DNA of 61,584 nucleotides from Aggregatibacter actinomycetemcomitans DSM 8324 (GTDB lineage: Bacteria; Pseudomonadota; Gammaproteobacteria; Enterobacterales; Pasteurellaceae). A model generated the notes under the pieces. It did not search any database. It was not told the origin of the DNA and worked only from the letters and a program-made list of their open reading frames with translations. The stretch covers positions 20,045 through 81,628 of the forward strand of contig NZ_AQUU01000013.1 of the NCBI RefSeq assembly GCF_000372365.1, in the 5' to 3' direction. Shown one piece after another: positions 46,471-57,499 of the stretch (position 1 is the first letter of the stretch; each line of letters starts with the position of its first letter). The translations under genes and the position numbers were made by a program.

Positions 46471-46965
46471 ATGATCGATAGATTTAGCCAATACATTTCT
46501 GATGAAAATGCCATGTGCGCCTTTGGAGCAAAACTTATCAATGCGATAAGCCATGTTCCGAATCAACAAGGCATTGCACTTTATTTGAACGGTGATCTTG
46601 GCGCTGGGAAAACGACCTTAAGCCGTGGGATGATTCAAGCTTTGGGGTATCAAGGTAAAGTAAAAAGCCCGACTTACACGTTAGTGGAAGAATATCGATT
46701 CCGCAACAAAACCGTTTACCATTTTGATTTGTATCGTCTTGCCGATCCTGAAGAGCTGGAATTTATGGGCATTCGTGATTATTTTAGTGAAAACACGCTT
46801 TGCTTGATTGAGTGGGCTGAGAAAGGAACAGGCATGCTTATGGCGGCAGATTTGTTGGTCAACATTGCCTATGCGGAAACTGCCCGTCACATTGAATTGG
46901 TTGCTCAATCGCCAATCGGCAGACAGATTATTGAACAATTAAATAACGATGATGTACCACAATGA
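46471..46965 (+). CDS. tsaE: tRNA t6A biosynthesis ATPase TsaE
   Basis: A 164-aa P-loop ATPase of the TsaBDE complex that makes N6-threonylcarbamoyladenosine in tRNA. Walker A is [16 protein letters not shown] near residue 38; [10 protein letters not shown] near 70, FDLYRL and the CLIEWAE motif near 112 complete the family pattern. ATG at 46471 is preferred; longer readings lack homology. Its stop overlaps amiB by 4 bp (ATGA). tsaE-amiB-mutL-miaA-hfq is the classic gammaproteobacterial order. Confidence 0.96.
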   Translation: MIDRFSQYISDENAMCAFGAKLINAISHVPNQQGIALYLNGDLGAGKTTLSRGMIQALGYQGKVKSPTYTLVEEYRFRNKTVYHFDLYRLADPEELEFMGIRDYFSENTLCLIEWAEKGTGMLMAADLLVNIAYAETARHIELVAQSPIGRQIIEQLNNDDVPQ

Positions 46966-48449
46966 AACTCGGCAATATCTTTAAATTATTTCTTGTCAAC
47001 AGCGTTTTTTTCTTTGCAATGCCCGTTCTCGCCGGTAACGCATGGACAATTGCCGTTGATCCCGGTCATGGCGGGAAAGACCCCGGCGCTATCGGGCGCA
47101 ACCTAAAAATTTATGAAAAAAATGTAACCCTTTCTATCGCCCGTGAATTAAAAGCGCTTTTAGATAAGGATCCGCGTTTTCATGCCGTATTAACCCGCAA
47201 CGGCGATTACTTTATTTCCGTGCCGCAACGTTCCGAAATTGCGCGTAAGCACAAAGCCAATTATTTGGTTTCCATTCATGCAGATTCCTCAGAAACCCCG
47301 AATTTACGCGGCGCTTCCGTATGGGTGTTGTCAAACCGTCGCGCCAATGACGAAATGGGGCAATGGCTGGAAGATCATGAAAAACGTTCGGAGCTGTTGG
47401 GCGGAGCGGGTAGCGTGCTCGCTTCACATAATGAAAAATACTTGGATCAAACGGTTTTAGATTTACAATTCGGACATAGCCAACGGGTGGGTTATGAATT
47501 AGGCAATATCGTGCTGCGCCATTTTTCCCAAATTGCTTCTTTAAGCCGCCCGACACCACGCCATGCAAGCCTTGGCGTCTTACGTTCGCCGGATATTCCA
47601 TCCATTTTGGTAGAAACGGGCTTTCTCTCCAATCAAGATGAAGAACTGAAATTAAGCACGCCCGCCTACCGCAAAAAAATTGCAAAAGCCATTTATAACG
47701 GTTTGGTCGAATATCGTCGTCAAAATTATAAAGACGAGCCAAAAATTCCGACCGTAAAAACACCTGAAAAATCCACCGCACTTGAAGTGACGGACAGTGG
47801 CATTCGTCATAAGGTGAAATCAGGCGAAGGCTTAGGCAAACTGGCTGAAAAATACCATGTTAACATCGCGGATATCATTGCGTTAAACAAATTAAAACGC
47901 AAAAAATTGTGGGTGGGCGAAACCATTAAAATCCCTGATAATGGCAAAAACAACGCGACCAACACGAAGGAAAACACCGAAACTAAACCGGTGAAAAGTG
48001 CGGAAATTAAAGACAGCGGCATTCGCCATAAAGTGAAAAAAGGCGAAACTTTAACTAAACTTGCGGCAAGATATAAAGTTTCCGGTAACGATATTCTTAC
48101 GCTCAATAAGCTAAAACGTAAAGAACTGCAACTGGGTGAAACCATTAAAATTCCTGCCGTTGCCAAAGCGGAAGATACCATGAAAACCGAAGCCAAAACG
48201 GAAAAAGGGAAAGCTGCAGAAAATACGAAAAGCAAGGACGAAAACACCTCGGGGAAAGGCAAAGCGGAAGTAAAACAAGCTGTGCCGACTTTCCATGTGG
48301 TGAAAAAAGATCAAACGCTCTACTCCATTGCACGTGAGTATAATCTTTCGCCAAATACCTTGCTAAAACTGAACCCGCAATTAAAAAACGGCAAAGTGTT
48401 AAGCGGGCAAAAAATCCGACTGGTTGAAAACAAACACGGGAAAAAATAA
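46962..48449 (+). CDS. amiB: N-acetylmuramoyl-L-alanine amidase AmiB with three LysM repeats
   Basis: A 495-aa periplasmic peptidoglycan amidase acting in daughter-cell separation. The signal peptide ends near residue 24 (PVLAGNA). Amidase_3 marks: [14 protein letters not shown] near 32 (zinc His), [17 protein letters not shown] near 104, and VETGFLSN with catalytic Glu near 220. Three LysM modules follow, each with an HKVKSGE/HVVKKDQ-type start, at about 284-325, 350-392 and 445-490, joined by lysine- and threonine-rich linkers. It overlaps tsaE by 4 bp and mutL by 1 bp. Uptake signal at 47775. Confidence 0.96.
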   Translation: MKLGNIFKLFLVNSVFFFAMPVLAGNAWTIAVDPGHGGKDPGAIGRNLKIYEKNVTLSIARELKALLDKDPRFHAVLTRNGDYFISVPQRSEIARKHKANYLVSIHADSSETPNLRGASVWVLSNRRANDEMGQWLEDHEKRSELLGGAGSVLASHNEKYLDQTVLDLQFGHSQRVGYELGNIVLRHFSQIASLSRPTPRHASLGVLRSPDIPSILVETGFLSNQDEELKLSTPAYRKKIAKAIYNGLVEYRRQNYKDEPKIPTVKTPEKSTALEVTDSGIRHKVKSGEGLGKLAEKYHVNIADIIALNKLKRKKLWVGETIKIPDNGKNNATNTKENTETKPVKSAEIKDSGIRHKVKKGETLTKLAARYKVSGNDILTLNKLKRKELQLGETIKIPAVAKAEDTMKTEAKTEKGKAAENTKSKDENTSGKGKAEVKQAVPTFHVVKKDQTLYSIAREYNLSPNTLLKLNPQLKNGKVLSGQKIRLVENKHGKK

Positions 48450-50299
48450 TGACCATACGCATTTTATCGCCACAATTAGCTAACCAAATTGCCGCCGGGG
48501 AAGTGGTTGAACGCCCTGCTTCGGTGGTGAAAGAATTGGTGGAAAACAGCCTTGATGCCGGTGCCGATAAAATTCAAATTGATATTGAAAACGGGGGCGC
48601 CGGGCTGATTCGCATTCGTGACAATGGCATCGGCATTGCTAAAGAGGAGCTAGCTTTAGCCCTTGCCCGCCATGCCACCAGCAAAATTGCCGATTTAGCA
48701 GATTTGGAAGCCATTTTAAGCCTGGGATTTCGCGGTGAAGCGCTCGCCAGTATCAGTTCTGTCTCCCGCTTAACCCTCACCTCCCGCACAGCCGAACAAA
48801 GCGAAGCTTGGCAAGTTTATGCCCAAGGGCGGGATATGAAAACCATCATTCAACCCGCCTCTCATCCTGTGGGCACTACCGTTGAAGTGGCAAATTTATT
48901 TTTTAACACGCCTGCCCGTCGCAAATTTTTACGTTCGGAAAAAACCGAATTTTCCCATATTGATGAAGTTATTCGTCGCATTGCATTAGCCAAATTTCAC
49001 ATTAACTTTACTCTGACACACAATGGGAAAGTGCTTCGCCAGTATAAAAGTGCGGTCACCCATGAACAAAAATTAAAGCGCGTCGCTGCTATTTGCGGTC
49101 AGGATTTTATTCAAAACGCGTTACAAATCGACTGGAAACACGATGACCTGCATTTATCCGGCTGGGTGGCGTTGCCGCAGTTTAACCGTCCGCAAAACGA
49201 CCTGAATTATTGCTATGTCAACGGGCGCATGGTGCGTGATAAAACCATTACGCACGCGATCCGCCAAGCCTATGCGGATTATTTAACCACTGAACAATAT
49301 CCCGCTTTTGTGTTGTTTATTGATCTCAATCCGAATGAGGTGGATGTGAATGTGCACCCGACCAAACACGAAGTGCGTTTCCAGCAATCCCGATTGGTGC
49401 ATGATTTCATCACCCAAGGCATTAGTAACGCGCTGGCTTCAGAACAAATACACTTGACCCCGTCATCAATGGAAAATGCCGTAGAAGAACCTGCGGGTGT
49501 GTGGGAAGCGCCGACTTACACCAAACCGAATCGCTCGGCGGCAGGGCAAAATATATTCGCACCGACTACCGGTTATTCCGCCACTGCCTACGCCGAAAAA
49601 AAGAATGACGGCACGCAAAAACACCGGCAAAGTTCACCGCACTTTTATCGTGAAAATGCCCATCGTGAACAAATTACGCAGAACGTATTGAATGCCCACA
49701 AAACCTTGTGGACGGCGTTAAAAAATCAGCCTCAAACGGAAATGACCATAGCGGAAGTCAGCAAACCCAATACCGATTTTTTACACGCGCTTGCGCTTAT
49801 CAACGACGAGGCATTATTGTTACAGCAAGGACAGCATTTTTATTTGTTGTCATTAGCCCGTTTGCAGCATTTAAAATTGGAGTTGAATTTAACCTTGGCG
49901 CCAACATCTCAGCCATTGTTAATCCCGATTATTTTTCGCTTATCTAATGACCAATGGCAGGCATGGTTACAACAAAAAACGTTCTTTGAGCAAATCGGTT
50001 TTACTTTTACGGAAGAGGCGACACAACATAAAATAACGCTGCAAAAAGTATCGGCACATTTACGCCAACAAAATTTACAGCAGATAATTATCTCGCTATT
50101 AAATCACTCCATCGAAAATTTACCTGAATTTTTGACCGCACTTTTGGCGTCCTTAGAATTCGCGCCCATCACCGTGCTTGCCGATGCGGTAAGTTTGCTG
50201 ACCGATACGGAACAATTACTTGCCAAACAAGCGCAAACCTGCCTGATGGATTTGCTTGTGGAAATCGATTGGCAGCCTTATTTAACCCAACTGACATAA
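48449..50299 (+). CDS. mutL: DNA mismatch repair protein MutL
   Basis: A 616-aa GHKL ATPase linking MutS to downstream repair. The N-terminal marks are [20 protein letters not shown] near residue 13, RDNGIGI near 57, and [13 protein letters not shown] near 93. The C-terminal dimerisation domain (from about 430) lacks the DQHA-x2-E-x4-E endonuclease motif, as in E. coli, which fits a MutH-type system. The linker is divergent. Three uptake signals lie inside. Confidence 0.97.
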   Translation: MTIRILSPQLANQIAAGEVVERPASVVKELVENSLDAGADKIQIDIENGGAGLIRIRDNGIGIAKEELALALARHATSKIADLADLEAILSLGFRGEALASISSVSRLTLTSRTAEQSEAWQVYAQGRDMKTIIQPASHPVGTTVEVANLFFNTPARRKFLRSEKTEFSHIDEVIRRIALAKFHINFTLTHNGKVLRQYKSAVTHEQKLKRVAAICGQDFIQNALQIDWKHDDLHLSGWVALPQFNRPQNDLNYCYVNGRMVRDKTITHAIRQAYADYLTTEQYPAFVLFIDLNPNEVDVNVHPTKHEVRFQQSRLVHDFITQGISNALASEQIHLTPSSMENAVEEPAGVWEAPTYTKPNRSAAGQNIFAPTTGYSATAYAEKKNDGTQKHRQSSPHFYRENAHREQITQNVLNAHKTLWTALKNQPQTEMTIAEVSKPNTDFLHALALINDEALLLQQGQHFYLLSLARLQHLKLELNLTLAPTSQPLLIPIIFRLSNDQWQAWLQQKTFFEQIGFTFTEEATQHKITLQKVSAHLRQQNLQQIIISLLNHSIENLPEFLTALLASLEFAPITVLADAVSLLTDTEQLLAKQAQTCLMDLLVEIDWQPYLTQLT

Positions 50300-50313
50300 C
50301 CGCCCCACTAACT

Positions 50314-51258
50314 ATGCAAGATTCCGAACAAAAATCTTTGGCGATTTTTTTAATGGGTCCCACCGCTTCCGGCAAAACGGATTTAGCCATTCAACTGCGC
50401 CAACATCTGCCGGTGGAAGTAATAAGCGTGGATTCAGCTCTCATTTATCACGGCATGGATATTGGCACGGCAAAGCCCTCAAAAGCCGAGTTGGCACTGG
50501 CGCCCCACCGTTTAATTGATATTTGCGACCCGGCAGAAAGCTATTCCGCCGCCAATTTCCGCACCGACGCCCTACGTGAAATGCAGGACATTACCTCGTT
50601 GGGTAAAATCCCGTTATTGGTGGGTGGCACGATGTTGTATTACAAAGCGTTGCTCGAAGGCTTATCGCCATTGCCCTCCGCCGATGAAAAAGTGCGGTCA
50701 GAAATTGAAGCGAAAGCGGAACGTATCGGCTGGGCGGCATTACATCAGGAACTGAACAAAATCGACCCCATCTCGGCGCAACGCATTAACCCGAATGATT
50801 CGCAACGGATTAACCGCGCGCTGGAAGTGTTTTATTTAAGCGGCAAAACCTTAACGGAATTAACCGAACAAAAAGGCGACGCGCTGCCCTATGAGATTCT
50901 GCAATTCGCCATTGCACCGGAGCAGAGAGATCTGTTGCATCAACGCATTGAGCAACGTTTTCATAAAATGATTGAACTTGGCTTTCAACAAGAGGTCGAA
51001 AAACTGTACCGACGCGCTGATTTGCACGAGAATTTGCCCTCCATTCGCTGTGTGGGGTATCGTCAAATGTGGGAATATTTGCGTGGTGACTATAGCCATG
51101 ATGAAATGGTTTTTCGTGGCATCTGCGCCACCCGCCAATTAGCCAAGCGTCAGATTACTTGGTTACGCGGTTGGAAATCACCGATTCAATGGCTGGACAG
51201 TTTACAACCGGCTCAAGCGCTTGAGAAAGTGTTAAGTTTGCTTTCAAATAAAGCGTAA
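50314..51258 (+). CDS. miaA: tRNA dimethylallyltransferase MiaA
   Basis: A 314-aa enzyme that prenylates A37 of tRNAs reading UNN codons. ATG at 50314 gives the expected start before the P-loop [13 protein letters not shown] near residue 13. [16 protein letters not shown] near 35, [14 protein letters not shown] near 70, [13 protein letters not shown] near 98 and GYRQMWEYL near 247 complete the family set. It begins 15 bp after mutL. Confidence 0.97.
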   Translation: MQDSEQKSLAIFLMGPTASGKTDLAIQLRQHLPVEVISVDSALIYHGMDIGTAKPSKAELALAPHRLIDICDPAESYSAANFRTDALREMQDITSLGKIPLLVGGTMLYYKALLEGLSPLPSADEKVRSEIEAKAERIGWAALHQELNKIDPISAQRINPNDSQRINRALEVFYLSGKTLTELTEQKGDALPYEILQFAIAPEQRDLLHQRIEQRFHKMIELGFQQEVEKLYRRADLHENLPSIRCVGYRQMWEYLRGDYSHDEMVFRGICATRQLAKRQITWLRGWKSPIQWLDSLQPAQALEKVLSLLSNKA

Positions 51259-51318
51259 AACCCTATTGCGCCTAGTGACTTTCTAAACAATTGTTGTTAT
51301 ATTGAATCTCGGAGGCCG

Positions 51319-51342
51319 TACAGCTTGGCTGTATTGTTTTTT
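51319..51342 (+). terminator. Terminator between miaA and hfq
   Basis: TACAGC (51319-51324) and GCTGTA (51328-51333) form a short 6-bp stem with a 3-nt loop, followed by TTGTTTTTT. It would allow hfq to be uncoupled from miaA. Confidence 0.65.
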
Positions 51343-51376
51343 AATAAAAATTTGTAGAAAATAGAAGGAAAGAAAA

Positions 51377-51673
51377 ATGGCAAAAGGACAATCTTTACAA
51401 GATCCTTACTTGAACGCACTTCGTCGTGAACGCATTCCCGTTTCAATTTATTTGGTAAACGGTATCAAATTACAGGGGCAAATCGAGTCATTCGATCAAT
51501 TCGTGATTTTACTGAAAAACACAGTAAATCAAATGGTTTATAAACACGCCATCTCGACTGTTGTACCGGCGCGTTCCGTCGCCCATCACAATGCTAACCA
51601 ACAGCAGCAACATCAGGGACAACAGCAAGAAACTACTCCTGCCGAAAACAATGTTGAAGCTCAGGCAGAATAA
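51377..51673 (+). CDS. hfq: RNA chaperone Hfq
   Basis: A 98-aa Sm-like hexamer subunit promoting sRNA-mRNA pairing. The core runs from [20 protein letters not shown] through the Sm2 motif [12 protein letters not shown] near residue 55. The tail is rich in Gln and Glu ([10 protein letters not shown]), typical of Pasteurellaceae Hfq. GAAGGAAAG upstream is a good ribosome-binding site. In E. coli hflX follows; here only a remnant of it does. Confidence 0.98.
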   Translation: MAKGQSLQDPYLNALRRERIPVSIYLVNGIKLQGQIESFDQFVILLKNTVNQMVYKHAISTVVPARSVAHHNANQQQQHQGQQQETTPAENNVEAQAE

Positions 51674-51713
51674 CGAAGCTGAAAATATTGAACCCTTTAC
51701 TCAATAATTTAAG

Positions 51714-51757
51714 CCAAAGTGCGGTGGATTCTGCGGAAATTTCCACCGCACTTTTTG
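51714..51757 (+). terminator. Terminator of hfq from an inverted uptake-signal pair
   Basis: AAGTGCGGT at 51717-51725 and ACCGCACTT at 51745-51753 lie in a 13-bp perfect stem (51716-51728 with 51742-51754), followed by TTTTTG. Confidence 0.85.
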
Positions 51758-51787
51758 CGTCTGATAAGCCTGATAATCCCTCATCAC

Positions 51788-52056
51788 ATGAAAAATCATG
51801 GATTGAATCATGCCACTATCGTGCATTGCCTTTTTGATTCACAAAAAAATACGGATGATTTAAATGAATTTCAACTGCTCACGAAATCCGCTCAAGACAA
51901 TATTTTATTGGTCAGCGCGAAATGGACAATAAAGAAGAGATCAACCAATTCGGTGAGTTTTTGCCGAATATTCGTATTGAAAAAATGGAGTGTCTGAAAC
52001 TGATTAAACGTTTTGCCCCGTTTGCCGCATTTAACCCGATTCAGCCTGTAGACTAA
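51788..52056 (+). pseudogene. hflX: hflX remnant plus an unassigned 44-codon tail
   Basis: From an ATG at 51788 the frame encodes HATIVHCLFDSQKNTDDL and continues NEFQLLTKSAQDNILLVSA, which matches the first part of the GTPase HflX (E. coli reads AVLVHIYF, then DMEDLQEFESLVSSAG). Homology stops near 51915 and the GTPase domain is absent. A second open stretch (51922-52056, 44 aa, ending AFNPIQPVD) follows in another frame. It overlaps the tyrR stop region, and its origin is unknown. The position after hfq is the ancestral place of hflX, so this is probably a deletion relic. Confidence 0.55.
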
Positions 52057-53012
52057 GATTTGCCAATGCCATATTGGCGTAATTTATTGGCGATTGCCGT
52101 GTGAGATACGCCTAAACGGGCGGCAAGTTTTCTGGAGCTGGGATATTTCGCATAAAATTTATTTAACACCGCCGCTTCAAATCGCCCCATGATTTCCTCT
52201 AAAGTTTCACCTTCCAGAACAAGATCATCTATAGCCTGAGATGTAGAAACTTGCGTCTCCAGCCCTAAATCTTCAATAAGTAAACGATTTTCTTTGGCTA
52301 ACGAAACGGCACGATACAGCGCGTTATAAAGTTCACGAATGTTACCAAACCAAGGATATTGTTGAAGATAATGCAAAAATTCGGCATCAAAGTGCGGTGC
52401 GGAAATGCCGAGTTTTTCACTGATTTCAGCAATAAATTGGCAGGCAAGAGGCTCAATATCTTCCACGCGCTCACGCAGCAACGGCAGGTTTAACGTCAGC
52501 ACGTTTAGCCGATGGAACAAATCGCTACGCATTTTACCCTGCTCGACATAATGCTGTAACGGCTGCTGCGCCGTGCAAATCACACGTACATTGGCATAAT
52601 GCTCCTCTTCCTCGCCGACACGGCGGAAGGTACCGTCGCTTAAAAAACGCAGAAGCTTCGCCTGCAAAGTCAGCGGCAACTCCTCAACACCATCTAATAA
52701 CACCGTGCCGCCATCGGCATATTCAAAAAAACCGATAAATTCACCATCTTTATTACGCCGCCCGAACATTTCCGTTTCCGCGTCTTCGCCGGGAATGCCG
52801 GCACAGTTTACGGCGAGAAATGCTTTATTTCGGCGCGCACTAAAATCATGGCAGGCTTTGGCAATCACGTCTTTTCCCGTGCCGGTTTCACCTTGAATCA
52901 CCAACGGCGCATCCAATAACGCAAATTTTCTGGCTTTCGCGATAACATCCCGCATTCGCGGATTTCGGCTGACGATGTGTGAAAAAGGATCGGTGGTTGA
53001 AGAAGTTGCCAT
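52053..53012 (-). CDS. tyrR: Transcriptional regulator TyrR, short form
   Basis: A 319-aa regulator of aromatic amino-acid genes. It consists of an AAA+ central domain (GETGTGKDVIAKA near residue 42, DGGTVLLDGVEEL near 108, LRERVEDIEPLA near 185) and a C-terminal helix-turn-helix (SSRKLAARLGVSHTAIANKL near 295). The N-terminal ACT and PAS domains of E. coli TyrR (513 aa) are missing, as known for H. influenzae TyrR of similar length, so it can repress but probably not activate. The GAFTGA loop needed for sigma-54 contact is also absent. aroG in this window is a possible target. Confidence 0.93.
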   Translation of the reverse strand: MATSSTTDPFSHIVSRNPRMRDVIAKARKFALLDAPLVIQGETGTGKDVIAKACHDFSARRNKAFLAVNCAGIPGEDAETEMFGRRNKDGEFIGFFEYADGGTVLLDGVEELPLTLQAKLLRFLSDGTFRRVGEEEEHYANVRVICTAQQPLQHYVEQGKMRSDLFHRLNVLTLNLPLLRERVEDIEPLACQFIAEISEKLGISAPHFDAEFLHYLQQYPWFGNIRELYNALYRAVSLAKENRLLIEDLGLETQVSTSQAIDDLVLEGETLEEIMGRFEAAVLNKFYAKYPSSRKLAARLGVSHTAIANKLRQYGIGKS

Positions 53013-53095
53013 AAGTGCCTCAATAAATAGAAAACAGCATAATCATACCGCTACAAAACAAAATCACCAACTATTTGGCAACTTTTATTTACAGT

Positions 53096-54175
53096 TTACA
53101 CCTTATCTTTCTGTTTAAATTTTACATTATCAAAAATAGTTGAGCCGAGATGGCTTAATAATTCCTTATGAATTTGCGATAAACGCGGTTTTTCATCGGC
53201 TTGAAATGCCAGCGGACGACAAAATTCCATGGCTTTAATCCCCAAACGGGCGGTTAGCAAACCGACGCCAATGCCCTGTGCCATTCGGGCAGAAAGTTTG
53301 GCAGTAAGATCTTGCGAAAGCCAATTCACGCCAAGATCCTGAATTAATTCTGTCGCACCGGCAAATGCCATATTCACCAATACTATACGCAATAAACGGA
53401 GACGACTGATATAGCCCAGCTCAATGCCGTAAAGACACGCAATTTGATTCACCAAGCGAATATTACGCCACGCGATAAAAAACATATCCGCCAACGCCAG
53501 CGGGCTGATTGCCACCAAAGCCGCCGATTCAGCAGTGGCTTTATTAATCAGTTTTTTCGCTTGTTTATCAAAAGATTGCAGTACATTCTGACTAAACAAA
53601 TGCAACACTTCCGACGCCGAATAAGATTCATTCACCTGCTGTCGCCATTGGATTAATCCCTCTTGTTGTCCTTCAAGGTGCAGCAGTTTGCCGATTTGCC
53701 CGCAAAGTTCGACAGCTTGTTGATTATTTACACTCGAAAATTCACCCTGAAAACCGACCGCACTTTTTAACAATTCACGGCTTTGATGTTGCATTTCGCC
53801 ACGTTTCCGTAGCAGCACCAAGCGTCGCCACTCACCGATGATTGCGGATAAACCAAGCAATACCGCCAAACATAACACCAAGGAAAACGCAAAATAGATC
53901 CATTGATTTTGTTGCCAGGTATCGATCAGCCATTGCACCAATTGCGCCACCGTCGCCGTCAAAAATAAAAGTGCAGTGCCGATAAGCACGCGTTTCCACC
54001 AGCGGGGCGTCGGTTGAACGCTTTGTTCAAATTGATCTTCCAATAATTCCCCATCCAATAGGAAATTTTCCGCTTCCGTATCCGGCACCGCCTGCTCTTC
54101 ACGGAATTCCTGTTTGGCAATAAACGCTTCCTGTTGCTCCACGTCATCAGCTCGGTCAAACATTTTTTTATCCAT
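53096..54175 (-). CDS. ycjF: YcjF family inner-membrane protein (TIGR01620, DUF697)
   Basis: A 359-aa protein of unknown biochemical role. An acidic N-terminus of about 65 residues precedes two helices (about 68-88 and 96-118). A DUF697-type domain follows from about 200 (SAALVAISPLALADMFFIAWRN and RIVLVNMAFAGATELIQDLG, cited as markers). It is 13 bp after ycjX. In E. coli ycjX-ycjF belong to the phage-shock regulon; no sigma-54 promoter was recognised here. Confidence 0.9.
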   Translation of the reverse strand: MDKKMFDRADDVEQQEAFIAKQEFREEQAVPDTEAENFLLDGELLEDQFEQSVQPTPRWWKRVLIGTALLFLTATVAQLVQWLIDTWQQNQWIYFAFSLVLCLAVLLGLSAIIGEWRRLVLLRKRGEMQHQSRELLKSAVGFQGEFSSVNNQQAVELCGQIGKLLHLEGQQEGLIQWRQQVNESYSASEVLHLFSQNVLQSFDKQAKKLINKATAESAALVAISPLALADMFFIAWRNIRLVNQIACLYGIELGYISRLRLLRIVLVNMAFAGATELIQDLGVNWLSQDLTAKLSARMAQGIGVGLLTARLGIKAMEFCRPLAFQADEKPRLSQIHKELLSHLGSTIFDNVKFKQKDKV

Positions 54176-54187
54176 ATCCTCGCTCCT

Positions 54188-55603
54188 TTATAACTTATCG
54201 CCCAGCAAAAACTGCAACACGGCATCCATACGTAAGTGCGGTATATTTTCGCCCTGTTCTAAACGGTGTGGTTCAAATTGGTCAAATTCAAATTTCCGGG
54301 TTTGCCAAAAATCGGCGCTCGGCAATTTACCTGGTACGCTACCGGGATAAATCGTCACCTTTTGCTGATCGCTGCTACGAACGCCCTGAATAGCTTTAAA
54401 TTGGCGACCGTTTTGGTTTACTACCACCTGCTGCGTCGCCCGAATTGCCGCAATAGCGGTGTAATCGGTGGCAATATCGGCAAATTCTACATACCGTCCG
54501 CCTTCCTGTACCAATTGACGCATCAGGCTGACCAAATTGGCAAACTGATCCGTAGTAATATGATCCGCCTTGGTTGCGGTAAACATCAATTTATCGATTT
54601 TCGGTGAAAAAAGGCGATTAAGAAAATGGCGCTTTCCATAGTGAAAATTCCGAAACAGCTGATGTAACGCCAGCTGCATATCGCCGAAGGCTTCACGGCT
54701 GTGATTCAAGGGCGTTAAACAATCCGCCAGAATCACCTGCCGATCAAAAGTGGAAAAGTAATTTTCATAGAAATCTTTCACAATACGCCGACGGTAATAA
54801 TCGTAGCGTTTTCGTAGCACGACAAAATAACTGTTCTCTTTCGCCTCTTTTTTCAGCTGCTGCCATTGTGACTCGGTTAAATGTAACAAAGGAAAGAATT
54901 GCAAGGCAGGTGCGCCATCCAATTCACCGGGTAACACAAATCGCCCCGGCTGAATAAAATGCAATCCGTGTTTTTTACACTGCCATAGATAGTCCGTGTA
55001 GTCTTTGGCAAGTTGCGCCAAAATGTCTTCATCGGCAACATCGGTTAAATTGATTTTCTTTGTTTTCTCCAACCAAGGTTGCGCCAGTTGCAGATGAGTC
55101 GCATTGAGCTGTCGTTGCAATTCCTGCGACCACTGTTGAAAATCCAGCTCCAGCAAAGTCAAATCCAACAGCCATTCGCCCGGGTAGTCAAAAATATCGA
55201 CATACAATGTGCCTTTTTCTTTAACATGACGCAATAAGCCCGAACTGCGCTGATAACGAATCGCCAAACGGGTTTCGCTTACGCCTTTGGTAGATTGCGG
55301 CCAAACGGGCGGTTGCTGCGAAAAGGCATTGAGATTGCCATCATAATCAAAACGGGGAACGGATAAATCCGGTTGAGGAATACGTTTTACCGCAATAATC
55401 CCGCGCCGCCGCGCCGCATCAAAGAGCGGCAGATGGCTATTATCCACGCGATTGATATGTAACAATTGGTTAATAAGGCTGGTGATAAAAGCAGTTTTCC
55501 CGCTTCGACTCAACCCTGTCACAGCAATGCGTAAAGTACGGTCTAATCCGCGATTAACCAGATCGTTTAATTCTTTTTGCAAATGATTTAGCATGGTTTT
55601 CAT
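54188..55603 (-). CDS. ycjX: YcjX family P-loop ATPase/GTPase-like protein (DUF463)
   Basis: A 471-aa protein with a stress-related but undefined role. The P-loop is VTGLSRSGKTAFITSLINQL near residue 30, and a switch-like VDIFDYPGEWLLDL lies near 135. Later marks are VILADCLTPLNHSREAFGD near 290 and FTATKADHI near 350. ATG at 55603 or three codons later are both possible. It forms an operon with ycjF, divergent from sapA. Confidence 0.9.
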   Translation of the reverse strand: MKTMLNHLQKELNDLVNRGLDRTLRIAVTGLSRSGKTAFITSLINQLLHINRVDNSHLPLFDAARRRGIIAVKRIPQPDLSVPRFDYDGNLNAFSQQPPVWPQSTKGVSETRLAIRYQRSSGLLRHVKEKGTLYVDIFDYPGEWLLDLTLLELDFQQWSQELQRQLNATHLQLAQPWLEKTKKINLTDVADEDILAQLAKDYTDYLWQCKKHGLHFIQPGRFVLPGELDGAPALQFFPLLHLTESQWQQLKKEAKENSYFVVLRKRYDYYRRRIVKDFYENYFSTFDRQVILADCLTPLNHSREAFGDMQLALHQLFRNFHYGKRHFLNRLFSPKIDKLMFTATKADHITTDQFANLVSLMRQLVQEGGRYVEFADIATDYTAIAAIRATQQVVVNQNGRQFKAIQGVRSSDQQKVTIYPGSVPGKLPSADFWQTRKFEFDQFEPHRLEQGENIPHLRMDAVLQFLLGDKL

Positions 55604-55807
55604 TCTTCAGTATTTGTGCAATAGCGCAATAATCATGACGAATATTATACTGAAAAAATGAAGCTAGGCTTAAATTAACGGCGCTTATTCTAAAAAGTGC
55701 GGTTATTTTCTACGGTGAATACTAAGAAAAGGCATATTCGCTAGAATATCCACGGAATATATTTTACAATTTGACATTCATTTTTTAGAACCGCGAAATC
55801 TGTTGTT

Positions 55808-57499
55808 ATGCTGAATAAAAGAATCCTTACGTCATGTTGTTTGCTCGCTTTTGCGGTTAATTCCGCAATGGCGGCGCCACGCGTGCCGGAAGAGTTGACA
55901 AACAACGGATTGATTTATTGTACTCATGCTTCCGGTTTTTCTTTTAATCCGCAAACAGCCGATGCCGGCACCAGCATGAATGTGGTCACCGAGCAGATTT
56001 ATAATAAACTTTTTGAAATATCCAATACCAGTGCGGTGCCAACGCCGGTATTGGCGCAATCCTATTCTCTCTCGCCTGACGGCAAAGTCATTACGATTCA
56101 TTTACGCAAGGGCATTAAATTTCATCACACCGATTGGTTTAAACCGACCCGTGATTTCAATGCCGATGATGTGGTTTTTTCGCTAAATCGCGTGCTGGGC
56201 TATGAAACCTATTTACCGACCTTAGAACAGACCTCGGTCAGCTATAAAAATCCTCAGTATCGCATCTTTCACGAACAGGCAAAAAAGGTGCGTTTTCCTT
56301 ATTTTGAAAGCATTAAATTGAATCAAAAAATCGAATCAGTAAAAGCCATTAATCCGCATACAGTGGAAATTATCTTATTTAAACCGGATTCCTCCATTTT
56401 GTCCCATTTGGCAAGCCAGTACGCCATTATTTTCTCGCAGGAATATGCCGTACAGCTCAATGCGGACGACAACTTGGTACAATTGGATACATTGCCCGTG
56501 GGAACCGGTCCGTATAAAGTGAAAAATTACTTTCGTAACCAATATGTGCGTTTAGAAAAAAATAAAGATTATTGGAAAAAAGACGCCAAAATTAACGACA
56601 TCATTATTGACCTCTCAACGGATCGTACGGGGCGGTTGATTAAATTTTTCAATGGCGAATGCCAGATTGCGTCCTATCCCGAAGTCAGCCAACTGGGCTT
56701 ATTACAGGAAAATGACGAACGTTATTACATTAAAAGTGTCGAAGGTATGAATTTGGCGTATCTGGCGTTTAATTTCCAAAAAACTGCCCTTCAAGACGAG
56801 CAATTACGCCGCGCTATCTCGCAAGCGATTAATCGGCAACGGATTATTAAAACCATTTATCACAATACGGCTACCGTGGCGAATAATATCATCCCGAACA
56901 TTTCTTGGGCTTCCGCGGTGAATACTCCCGATTTTGACTATGATTATAATCCGCAACAGGCGAAGAGAATCTTACAGGATAAAAAGTTAAGCCTGAGTAT
57001 GTGGGTGATTAATGAAGAACAGGTGTATAACCCTGCGCCATTAAAAACCGCAGAACTCATCAAAGCGGATTTAGCAAATGCCGGCGTTGAGGTTAATATT
57101 CGTTCTGTCACCCGCACCTTTTTAATCGAGCAATTACATAAAAAAGCCGAAGATTACGACATGATTTTAACCGGTTGGCTGGGGGGAAATTTAGATCCGG
57201 ACAGTTTTATGCGCCCAATTTTAAGTTGCAGCACCTCAAATGAAATTACCAACTTATCCAACTGGTGCAGCGAAAAATTTGATCAAATTATGGATGAGGC
57301 ATTGGATACTTCCAATCAGCGCGTACGCTCCGCTGCTTATAATCAGGCACAGACGTTAATTTTATCGGAGTTACCAATCATTCCGATCGCGAACGTTAAG
57401 CGGGTTCTCGTCGCCAGTTCACGTGTTCAAAATATCGACATGAGTCCGTTCGGTAGCCTGAATTTTTCAACCCTCTCCCTGCGAAAAGGGCACAAATAA
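55808..57499 (+). CDS. sapA: SapA periplasmic substrate-binding protein
   Basis: A 563-aa family 5 binding protein with a signal peptide (ending AVNSAMAAPR near residue 23). Mature marks are GLIYCTHASGFSFNPQ near 34 and GTGPYKVKNYF near 232. SapA of H. influenzae binds antimicrobial peptides and haem and is a virulence factor in respiratory infection. First gene of sapABCDF. The ATG overlaps no upstream gene. The stop and the sapB start overlap by one base. Confidence 0.95.
   Translation: MLNKRILTSCCLLAFAVNSAMAAPRVPEELTNNGLIYCTHASGFSFNPQTADAGTSMNVVTEQIYNKLFEISNTSAVPTPVLAQSYSLSPDGKVITIHLRKGIKFHHTDWFKPTRDFNADDVVFSLNRVLGYETYLPTLEQTSVSYKNPQYRIFHEQAKKVRFPYFESIKLNQKIESVKAINPHTVEIILFKPDSSILSHLASQYAIIFSQEYAVQLNADDNLVQLDTLPVGTGPYKVKNYFRNQYVRLEKNKDYWKKDAKINDIIIDLSTDRTGRLIKFFNGECQIASYPEVSQLGLLQENDERYYIKSVEGMNLAYLAFNFQKTALQDEQLRRAISQAINRQRIIKTIYHNTATVANNIIPNISWASAVNTPDFDYDYNPQQAKRILQDKKLSLSMWVINEEQVYNPAPLKTAELIKADLANAGVEVNIRSVTRTFLIEQLHKKAEDYDMILTGWLGGNLDPDSFMRPILSCSTSNEITNLSNWCSEKFDQIMDEALDTSNQRVRSAAYNQAQTLILSELPIIPIANVKRVLVASSRVQNIDMSPFGSLNFSTLSLRKGHK

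Noticed and set aside
52053-53012. tyrR as a truncated pseudogene
   Set aside because: The short form without N-terminal domains is known for H. influenzae TyrR and all core domains are intact here.
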